Assembly: GCA_028293405.1 (NCBI GenBank)
Contig: JAQGOW010000289.1
Location: 1 to 5,493, forward strand
Direction: 5' to 3'
Source: Verrucomicrobiales bacterium
Lineage (GTDB): Bacteria; Verrucomicrobiota; Verrucomicrobiia; Limisphaerales; Palsa-1400
DNA: 5,493 nt
Shown: positions 1 to 5,493 of the stretch, piece by piece
Numbering within the stretch: the first letter of the stretch is position 1
Layout of the letters: each line of letters begins with the position of its first letter
Notes under the pieces: generated by a model
Databases searched by the model: none
The model's input: the letters and a program-made list of their open reading frames with translations, nothing else
Told to the model about the DNA's origin: nothing
Program-made: the position numbers and the translations under genes

Positions 1-1
1 T

Positions 2-484
2 GCGAACTGTGCGTTTTGCCACCGACCTGGTGGCGTGTCTCAAGCAGGGTGGGATGGTCGTTTCGACACGGCTATTACAAATCAATCTATCGTGAATGCG
101 GCAGCGTTCAATACGCTATGCATTACCGGCGCACGTGTCATTCGTTCCGGGAGCATTACACAATCCGTGATGCGCGTCCGCTTGAATGCGATGGACAACA
201 CTGCAATGCCGCCTTTGGCCAAAACGCTTGTGGATCCTACTGGCGTTGCTTTGCTTGATTCGTGGATCGTGAGTTTAACAAATGCGCCCAATTTTTCCGT
301 AGGCGCAGACGCGATCAGCGCGTTTCTACAGGTGCACGGGCAGCAAGGAATGGCTTACAATTTGCAAGGTTCCACAAACCTCAGTTCATGGTCGCAACTC
401 ACGACGCTATTCGATAGCAGCCTGCGTCGCATTCCCGACACGAACTTCCCGGCGCGATTTTTCCGTCTGCAATTGCCGCCTTAA
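2..484 (+). CDS. C-terminal part of a secreted c-type cytochrome domain protein (5' end outside the window)
   Basis: The reading frame is open from the window edge to a TAA at 482-484, giving 160 residues. It begins almost at once with a heme-attachment motif CAFCH (residues 3-7 of the fragment) followed by RPGG and WDGRF. A single MPPLA (residues 69-73) follows, whose Met is the likely sixth heme ligand, and then a helix ending in WIVSL (88-92). This order, CxxCH then MPPL then WI-x-SL, is that of the small cytochrome c domains at the ends of large PQQ/sugar-dehydrogenase-like or repeat-containing secreted proteins of Verrucomicrobiota and Planctomycetota. The last ~60 residues form a second module (QGSTNLSSW ... 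FPARFFRLQLPP), which I read as a verrucomicrobial C-terminal beta-rich domain. The heme protein would therefore act outside the cytoplasm, probably in electron transfer from an upstream catalytic domain that is not visible here. Signal peptide and enzyme class cannot be judged. I am confident of the cytochrome domain but not of the full protein's function. Confidence 0.85.
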   Translation, partial: ANCAFCHRPGGVSQAGWDGRFDTAITNQSIVNAAAFNTLCITGARVIRSGSITQSVMRVRLNAMDNTAMPPLAKTLVDPTGVALLDSWIVSLTNAPNFSVGADAISAFLQVHGQQGMAYNLQGSTNLSSWSQLTTLFDSSLRRIPDTNFPARFFRLQLPP

Positions 485-494
485 GAACGAACTT

Positions 495-713
495 TTACGT
501 GGCGACAGCGTCCTGGACTTGCTTAGCCATCGGAATGTTTGGATCGGCGACTGGCGCATTTGGGTCACGTCCGATCAGTTCGTTGGGCCTGAGAATCAGC
601 GTTTCGTGCTTAACCGCGCCAGCGTCAAAAAGCAATTTCGCTATCAGTTCGCGACGTGAGGGCGGACATGTGCTTGCCGTTGACCTTCGGCACATCCTCG
701 ATATTTTGCTAAT
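495..713 (-). pseudogene. Possible 3' remnant of an unrecognised minus-strand gene
   Basis: On the minus strand a frame runs from just inside a stop at 714-716 to a TAA at 495-497, about 72 codons. Its C-terminal half has the balanced composition of a real protein (for example ETLILRPNELIGRDPNAP, then VADPNIPMAKQVQDAVAT at the end). The frame ends only 10 bp from the stop of the plus-strand cytochrome gene, a normal convergent arrangement. Upstream, sensible sequence seems to continue in a different frame (EDVPKVNGKHMSALTSR, about 651-701), which suggests a frameshift near 650-665. In that frame a TAG lies just upstream. I do not recognise the family. It could equally be a chance open frame, so confidence is low. 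Confidence 0.25.
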
Positions 714-957
714 TTATCTGGCCGCTCGAAAATGCCGTTCGGATCTGCTGAATGTTTGTGAACAATGAATCAACTACCGCAAAAACCTCGTTGGTGGCAC
801 AGACGCTGCGGTGATTCTCGATCATATTCGTGACGGCCGTTGGACCGTTTGACTGCCTGGCGAACAGTCGAGGCTGGCTACGTTTTGGAAACGCATGCGA
901 GCCGTTTGCCGTTTCGGCTTCGATCGCCCAAGGGCCTGGAAAGTCTAGCGAAGACGA

Positions 958-979
958 AGCACCCGGCTGAATGGGTGCT
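958..979. repeat. Perfect 7-bp hairpin in the gene-poor region
   Basis: AGCACCC (958-964) and GGGTGCT (973-979) are exact reverse complements around an 8-base loop. No run of T follows on the plus strand and no run of A precedes it, so it does not look like an intrinsic terminator. Its role is unknown and a stem this short can arise by chance. Confidence 0.25.
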
Positions 980-1418
980 GCTCCAATCTGCCGAACCGAG
1001 GCAGCGCTGGTTTGCCATGCGTCATCATCGGTTCGCGGTATAATGGGATCGCGTTGCCGTCAGTCGGGTTCCTCAGGACGTGGCAATCATTTCCCGTGAT
1101 GATGATTAGATGGGGTTGTTCTTCGTCTGACGTGAGCTGTGACCGGTTTGCACGCTGAGTGTGACATATTTGCCGTCTAGCAGCCTGCTCTGGTATATAG
1201 CCGCGCCGGAACACCGTCCTTCCTGGATCAGAGTTGCCCGTGTTCTGGGCGAGCACGGCCTTCATGTGACACCTCGGACTGACGAGAGTGCGCCTCGGAA
1301 TTTTTCAGGTATCCACCGACTTGAGTGAACACCACTTTAAACGAGCGTTCTTATTGGGAAGTGTATGACACAGCAAACAGGTCATTGTAGCCGCAGCACG
1401 AACCGAGTCCGCATTTGT

Positions 1419-1482
1419 AAGGAGCCCTGGGAAGTTCAATCCATTCACCGGCGGTTCCGCGGATACTTTGAGTTGGCTCCTT
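1419..1482. repeat. 8-bp inverted repeat about 80 bp upstream of the metal transporter start
   Basis: AAGGAGCC (1419-1426) and GGCTCCTT (1475-1482) are exact reverse complements separated by 48 bases. The right arm ends 79 bases before the transporter ATG. In a transcript the arms could close a stem around a GC-rich interior that includes CCGCGG (1457-1462). Such a structure could be part of a 5' leader, but I recognise no known metal riboswitch core in it. A chance repeat is the main alternative. Confidence 0.25.
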
Positions 1483-1561
1483 CGGAGGACAACGCCGGAA
1501 GATTATGAACTACTTGGAAAATTCGTGGGAGCAACAACAGCTGGCCTAATGGCGCATACTT

Positions 1562-2320
1562 ATGCCGGTCTGGTTAGAAGCGGGGTTGTGGGGCCTTTTC
1601 GCCGGGTCCGCTTTGTTGATCGGCGCGGCTATAGGATACCTCGCAGCGGTGTCGCAACGGATTATCGCATGGATCATGGCGTTCGGAGGTGGGGTACTGA
1701 TCTCAGCGTTATCATTTGACTTGATGGACGAAGCGTATCGTCAGGGCGGTTTTGTGTCTGCGGCAATCGGGTTCGTAAGCGGAGCAGTGGCGTTCAGCGG
1801 AGCGAACTGGCTGCTCGCCCGACATGGCGCGAAACATCGGAAGCGTTCGGGAAGCCAGCAACCTAGCGAGGAGCAACAATCGGGAAGCGGGCTCGCAATT
1901 GCACTGGGCGCGTTGATGGATGGCATCCCTGAATCGATCGCCATCGGCGTGACATTAATCGGCGGCGGTTCAGTGGGAATGGTTGCGGTTGCAGCGATCT
2001 TCTTGTCAAATTTGCCGGAAGGATTGTCGAGTTCTGCGGGAATGAAAAAGGCAGGCCGCTCGGCCCGGTACGTTTTCGGAGTTTGGTCCGGCATCGCGAT
2101 TGTTTCGGCGGTGGCGTCGGTCGTTGGATACTCGGTTTTCAGCAGATTCTCGCCGGAAGTCATCGCGGCGACAACAGCAGTTGCTGCTGGCGCAATTTTG
2201 GCGATGCTTTCTGACACGATGATGCCAGAAGCTTTTGCTGAAGCGCATAATTTCACAGGTCTAATCACTGTCCTCGGGTTTTTGACCGCATTTCTGATGA
2301 CGAAAATTGGTGGGCACTAG
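1562..2320 (+). CDS. ZIP-family divalent metal (zinc-type) transporter
   Basis: This 252-residue integral membrane protein should move Zn2+ or another divalent metal into the cytoplasm, as is known for ZIP permeases. About eight hydrophobic segments can be placed: roughly 5-27, 33-50, 64-86, 110-135, 138-160, 170-193, 198-218 and 230-247. A polar, basic loop (88-109) lies between the third and fourth, as expected for the family. The metal-site helices carry DGIPES (120-125) and SNLPEG (149-154), the counterparts of the HNxPEG-type signatures. DTMMPEAF (218-225) in the seventh segment is also typical. The usual His of the two signatures is replaced by Asp120 and Ser149, a pattern of a ZIP sub-branch, so metal preference is uncertain. 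The start is fixed by an in-frame TAA at 1547-1549, only 12 bases upstream; no clear Shine-Dalgarno precedes it. The length is normal for bacterial ZIPs (about 240-270). The next gene begins 129-147 bp downstream on the same strand with no obvious functional tie. Confidence 0.92.
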   Translation: MPVWLEAGLWGLFAGSALLIGAAIGYLAAVSQRIIAWIMAFGGGVLISALSFDLMDEAYRQGGFVSAAIGFVSGAVAFSGANWLLARHGAKHRKRSGSQQPSEEQQSGSGLAIALGALMDGIPESIAIGVTLIGGGSVGMVAVAAIFLSNLPEGLSSSAGMKKAGRSARYVFGVWSGIAIVSAVASVVGYSVFSRFSPEVIAATTAVAAGAILAMLSDTMMPEAFAEAHNFTGLITVLGFLTAFLMTKIGGH

Positions 2321-2350
2321 GCAGCCGACCTGCTCGTTAAAAAGTGAAAA

Positions 2351-2373
2351 GGGGCGTGTCCCCATTGCGCCCT
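2351..2373. repeat. GC-rich palindrome between the transporter and dehydrogenase genes (REP-like candidate)
   Basis: GGGG (2351-2354) and CCCC (2360-2363) pair around a 5-base loop. Alternatively GGGCG (2352-2356) pairs with CGCCC (2368-2372), and this stem can extend by a G-T pair (2351/2373). The palindrome is preceded by an A-rich run (AAAAAGTGAAAA, 2339-2350). No T-run follows on the plus strand, so it is a poor plus-strand terminator. Short GGGG-CCCC palindromes next to A/T-rich runs resemble REP-type elements moved by RAYT transposases, but one copy in one window cannot establish that. Confidence 0.3.
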
Positions 2374-2467
2374 ATGGAAAGGTACGTAGGTTACCGCACG
2401 CGAATGTGGCTTGCCGTTTTCGGCATTCAAGGGATTCGCGCTTAATGGCATGATTTCCGAATTTGCA

Positions 2468-5400
2468 ATGCAGCAGGATCGCGGAACCGCTGCTCCGCGA
2501 AAATTTCCCACCATCTCCAGCGATCAGGCCCAGAGCTTGGCCAGTCAGCTCAAGCGCAAAATAAAAGGTGAGGTGCGGTTTGATCCGGGGAGTCGGGCAC
2601 TCTATGCGACTGATGGATCGAATTATCGACAGGTGCCGATTGGGGTAGTAATCCCGCGCGACGCGGAGGATGTGATCGAGACTGCGAAGTTGTGCCACAA
2701 ATTCGGCGCACCGATTACCTCGCGCGGGTGTGCGACGAGTCTCGCGGGGCAGTGTTGCAACGTGGCTGTCATTATCGATTACTCCAAATATATGAACAAG
2801 ATTTTGGAGATCGACCCCGTGCGCAAATTGGCGCGAGTGCAACCCGGGGTGATTTGCCAGGATTTGCGCTGCGCGGCAGAGAAGTATCATCTGACGTTCG
2901 GGCCGGATCCGGCGACGCATCGCTGGTGCACGTTGGGCGGGATGATTGGAAACAATTCGTGCGGGGTGCATTCGCAAATGGCGGGTCGCACGGCGGACAA
3001 CGTGCACGAGTTGGACATTTTGCTCTACGACGGCACGCGCATGACGGTTGGGCCGACGACGATGGCGGAGTTGGATGCGACGATTCGACAGGGTGGACGC
3101 AAAGGAGAGATTTATGCGCGGCTGCAATCCTTGCGCGATTGTTACGCCGGTTTAGTGCGCGAACGGTTCCCGCGAATTCCCCGACGCGTGTCCGGTTATA
3201 ATCTCGACGAACTTTTGCCCGAGGAAGGTTTCAACGTCGCGCGAGCGCTGGTCGGCAGCGAGGGCACATGCGTGATGGTTTTGGAAGCAACGGTGAATCT
3301 GGTGCACAGTCCGCCGGCGCGCTCGTTGCTCGTGCTCGGTTATCGCGATGTGTTCAGCGCCGGGGATCATACGCCGGTTATTGCGGAACATAAACCGACG
3401 GGACTGGAAGCGTTGGATTTCAAGTTCGTCGACGATCTCAAGTTGAAAGGGCTGCAGAAGAATCACATCAAAATGTTGCCGCCTGGCAAGGCGTGGTTGC
3501 TTGTGGAGTTTGGCGGAAACACGAAGGCTGAGAGCGATGAAAAAGCGCGCATGGTCATGGCGAAGTTGCGACTGAAACCGGGCGCGCCATCGATGAAGCT
3601 GTTCGACGACCGTGAGGAAGAGGAAGAAATTTGGCACGTTCGCGAGTCCGGTCTCGGCGCAACTGCGCACATTCCTGGCGAGCAGGAAAATTGGGAAGGA
3701 TGGGAAGATGCCGCCGTGCCGCCAGAGCAGGTCGGCGATTACCTGCGCGGGTTCAAGAGGCTGCTGGACAAGTATCATTATGTCACGTCGCTGTACGGAC
3801 ATTTCGGCCAAGGGTGCATTCATTGCCGGATCAACTTTGATTTGAAGACGGCGGAAGGGATTCGCAAGTGGCGCGGTTTTTTGAGTGAAGCGGCGGATTT
3901 ATGTTTGGAACATGGCGGTTCGCTTTCTGGCGAACATGGCGATGGGCAATCGCGCGCGGATTTGTTGCCGAAAATGTTCGGGCGCGAATTGATCGAAGCA
4001 TTCGAGGAATTTAAAGGCATTTGGGATCCGGATTGGAAAATGAATCCGGGCAAGGTGGTGCGGCCTTATGGCATCACGGAAAATTTGCGTTACGGGTCGA
4101 CTTATCGACCGCCCGAACCGGAAACGCATTTTAAATATGTCGTGGACGGATTCAGTTTTTCGCACGCGATGGAACGCTGCGTCGGTGTGGGCGAATGTCG
4201 ACGGCACGAGAGCGGCACGATGTGCCCCAGCTACATGGTTACGCACGAGGAGAAGCACACGACCCGCGGACGGGCGCGGTTGCTTTTCGAAATGCTCAAC
4301 GGCAGTGAGCTGCGCAAAGAAGGTTGGCGCAGTGAAGCGGTGAAAGAGAGCCTCGACCTGTGTCTGTCGTGCAAAGGGTGCAAGGGTGATTGCCCGGTGC
4401 ATGTCGATATGGCGACGTATAAGGCGGAATTTCTTTCACACTATTATCATCGTCGGTTGCGACCGGTGCACGCGTATGCGTTCGGGCTGATTCACAAGTG
4501 GGCGCACCTGGCGAGCTTCATGCCGAAGATCGCGAATTTTTTCGGCCAACACGCGATGTTTGCGGGAATCGCGAAAAAGATAATAGGCATCGCGCCGCAG
4601 CGGAAATTGCCGCCATTTGCGGAACAGACGTTCAAGGACTGGTTCCGCAGTCGCAAGGTACCAATGACTTTGAACGACAAGCCGCGAGTCATCCTGTGGC
4701 CGGATACGTTCAATAACTACTTTCATCCGCAAATCGCGCGCGCCACGGTGGAAGTGCTGGAAGATGCGGGATTCAAGGTGGAAGTGCCGGAAGCGAACAT
4801 GTGCTGCGGCCGACCGCTTTACGATTACGGGATGCTGGATATGGCGGAGAAGTGGTTGAAGAACATTTTAGATACGATTAGCCCAGCGATTCAGGATGGC
4901 ACGCCGATGGTGGTGCTTGAGCCGAGTTGCGCGACGGTGTTTCGCGACGAAATGGGGAACTTGTTTCCGCACGATCAAAATGCGAAGCGGTTGAAACAGC
5001 AGACTTTTTTGTTGAGCGAATTTCTCAACAAGCACGCGCCGGATTATCCTGAAAAGCAGTTGGACGAACACGCCATCGTGCATGGCCATGGTCATCACAA
5101 AGCCGTAATGCGAATGACGGATGAGGAAGCGGTACTGAAACGGGCGTTGCCGAATTACAAGCTGCTCGATTCAGGTTGTTGCGGCATGGCGGGCGCGTTT
5201 GGGTTTGAAACGGGCGATCATTATGACGTTTCGATCAAGTGCGGGGAGCGTGTGTTGTTGCCGGAAGTGCGCAAGACGGATCACGAAATATTGATCGTGA
5301 CGAACGGTTTCAGTTGCCATGAACAAATTTTGCAACAGACCGGACGCAAGGCGATGCACCTGGCCGAGGTGTTGCAGATGGTGATGCGCGAAGGCCACGT

Positions 5401-5493
5401 GCGCTTGCCGGAAAAAGCGAAAGGGCGCGAAAGCACGCCTGACGTCACAACGCGACCTCGCAAGCGGTGGCGCTGGGTGGCGGCAGGCGCGGT
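2468..5493 (+). CDS. YdiJ-like FAD-linked oxidase / Fe-S / CCG-domain dehydrogenase (D-2-hydroxyacid type; 3' end outside the window)
   Basis: This is a cytoplasmic flavoprotein with the architecture of E. coli YdiJ, a D-2-hydroxyglutarate dehydrogenase of about 1018 residues; 1008 residues lie in the window with no stop. An FAD-binding domain (about 40-185) has SRGCATSLAGQ (85-95) and LGGMIGNNSCG (156-166). An FAD-oxidase C-terminal domain (about 225-545) has VSGYNL (241-246), VGSEGT (262-267), and a probable metal site of His445 and His452 (GHFGQGCIHCR) plus Glu489 (GEHGDG). An iron-sulfur domain follows: Cys571, Cys577 and Cys586-Pro, then C-x2-C-x2-C-x3-CP at 632-643. Two cysteine-rich (CCG) repeats have CCG at 779-781 and Cys821, then CCG at 904-906 and Cys950. 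By family knowledge it oxidises a D-2-hydroxyacid (D-2-hydroxyglutarate or a lactate/glycolate-like acid) and passes electrons via FAD and Fe-S clusters to an acceptor; the exact substrate is not readable. An ATG at 2450-2452 (MISEFA added), 15 bases after AAGGGA, is an equally possible start; the frame is closed by TAG at 2387-2389. One oddity is Gly875 where relatives have Cys. The last ~25 residues turn basic, then hydrophobic. Confidence 0.92.
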   Translation, partial: MQQDRGTAAPRKFPTISSDQAQSLASQLKRKIKGEVRFDPGSRALYATDGSNYRQVPIGVVIPRDAEDVIETAKLCHKFGAPITSRGCATSLAGQCCNVAVIIDYSKYMNKILEIDPVRKLARVQPGVICQDLRCAAEKYHLTFGPDPATHRWCTLGGMIGNNSCGVHSQMAGRTADNVHELDILLYDGTRMTVGPTTMAELDATIRQGGRKGEIYARLQSLRDCYAGLVRERFPRIPRRVSGYNLDELLPEEGFNVARALVGSEGTCVMVLEATVNLVHSPPARSLLVLGYRDVFSAGDHTPVIAEHKPTGLEALDFKFVDDLKLKGLQKNHIKMLPPGKAWLLVEFGGNTKAESDEKARMVMAKLRLKPGAPSMKLFDDREEEEEIWHVRESGLGATAHIPGEQENWEGWEDAAVPPEQVGDYLRGFKRLLDKYHYVTSLYGHFGQGCIHCRINFDLKTAEGIRKWRGFLSEAADLCLEHGGSLSGEHGDGQSRADLLPKMFGRELIEAFEEFKGIWDPDWKMNPGKVVRPYGITENLRYGSTYRPPEPETHFKYVVDGFSFSHAMERCVGVGECRRHESGTMCPSYMVTHEEKHTTRGRARLLFEMLNGSELRKEGWRSEAVKESLDLCLSCKGCKGDCPVHVDMATYKAEFLSHYYHRRLRPVHAYAFGLIHKWAHLASFMPKIANFFGQHAMFAGIAKKIIGIAPQRKLPPFAEQTFKDWFRSRKVPMTLNDKPRVILWPDTFNNYFHPQIARATVEVLEDAGFKVEVPEANMCCGRPLYDYGMLDMAEKWLKNILDTISPAIQDGTPMVVLEPSCATVFRDEMGNLFPHDQNAKRLKQQTFLLSEFLNKHAPDYPEKQLDEHAIVHGHGHHKAVMRMTDEEAVLKRALPNYKLLDSGCCGMAGAFGFETGDHYDVSIKCGERVLLPEVRKTDHEILIVTNGFSCHEQILQQTGRKAMHLAEVLQMVMREGHVRLPEKAKGRESTPDVTTRPRKRWRWVAAGA

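Larger units (their letters stand above)
485..1561. other. Gene-poor stretch of about 1.08 kb, probably decayed coding DNA
   Basis: No frame on either strand gives a protein that I recognise or that has a plausible start, length and composition. Open stretches are short (up to about 100 codons) and are broken by stops and apparent frame changes. Some translated segments nevertheless look protein-like: minus strand 495-713, minus strand 945-1265, and plus-strand frame 1369-1561. This is what one or more genes losing function would leave. The visible structures are a 7-bp perfect hairpin (958-979) and an 8-bp inverted repeat at 1419-1426 / 1475-1482. The right-hand ~150 bp must also hold whatever promoter or leader the metal transporter gene uses, but I see no clear -35/-10 pair there. 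No tRNA, rRNA or direct-repeat array was found. Confidence 0.55.

Noticed and set aside
756..765. Small inverted repeat TTGT-GA-ACAA as an operator
   Set aside because: Arms of four bases are expected by chance and no gene start lies nearby in either direction.
499..768. Plus-strand 89-codon open frame
   Set aside because: Its translation is Ser/Ala/Cys-rich without motifs and overlaps the more protein-like minus-strand frame; most likely a shadow.
1039..1044. Perfect TATAAT as a -10 promoter element
   Set aside because: The nearest -35-like sequence (TTGCCA, 1012-1017) is 21 bases away, beyond usual spacing. No extended -10 TG is present and no gene follows within 500 bases.
1434..1442. 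GTTCAATCC resembling a tRNA T-loop
   Set aside because: The flanking T-stem has a mismatch and a wobble pair. No acceptor, D-arm or anticodon stem can be built at the required distances.
1741..2268. Minus-strand 175-codon open frame opposite the transporter gene
   Set aside because: It is the antisense of the ZIP coding sequence; the plus strand carries all the family motifs.
2324..2336. GCAG / CTGC hairpin after the transporter stop as a terminator
   Set aside because: The stem is only four base pairs and is followed by an A-run rather than a T-run.
2372..4402. Three long minus-strand open frames (2372-3127, 3152-3823, 3899-4402) opposite the dehydrogenase gene
   Set aside because: They lie entirely or almost entirely antisense to a gene with clear domain motifs. 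Their products are rich in Arg/His/Gln, as expected of a GC-rich codon pattern read backwards, and none has a recognisable domain.

Overview
The window most resembles a stretch of chromosome from a member of the Verrucomicrobiota (Pedosphaera / Limisphaerales / Chthoniobacter-like). This assignment is an inference. It rests mainly on the first gene, whose c-type cytochrome domain is followed by a C-terminal module with the pattern 'LQGSTNLSSW ... D-x-x-FPARFFRLQLP', a tail I associate with secreted proteins of that phylum. Weak or absent Shine-Dalgarno sequences upstream of both start codons fit the same group.

Layout, all on the + strand: (1) positions 2-484 hold the 3' end of a secreted cytochrome c-domain protein. 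(2) Positions 485-1561 are about 1.08 kb with no convincing intact gene. The stretch has a possible minus-strand gene remnant at its left edge (495-713), a perfect 7-bp hairpin (958-979) and an 8-bp inverted repeat (1419-1426 / 1475-1482) shortly before the next gene. It looks like decayed coding DNA plus the upstream region of the transporter gene. (3) Positions 1562-2320 encode a complete 252-residue ZIP-family metal transporter. (4) A 147-bp gap contains a GC-rich palindrome (2351-2373). (5) From 2468 (or 2450) to the window edge runs a large FAD-linked oxidase fused to an iron-sulfur / cysteine-rich (CCG) module, with the same architecture as E. coli YdiJ (D-2-hydroxyglutarate dehydrogenase type). 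At least 1008 residues are present and only a few are probably missing.

The three genes show no evident functional link: an extracytoplasmic heme protein, a divalent-metal permease and a cytoplasmic flavin/Fe-S dehydrogenase. The transporter and the dehydrogenase are co-directional but separated by about 130-150 bp that include a palindrome, so co-transcription is possible but not shown. I found no CRISPR array, tRNA, rRNA, complete insertion sequence or defence/toxin system. I do not see a new multi-gene system here. The most notable point is a probable cysteine-to-glycine change in the second CCG repeat of the dehydrogenase; the decayed 1-kb stretch and the ZIP motif variants are of lesser interest.
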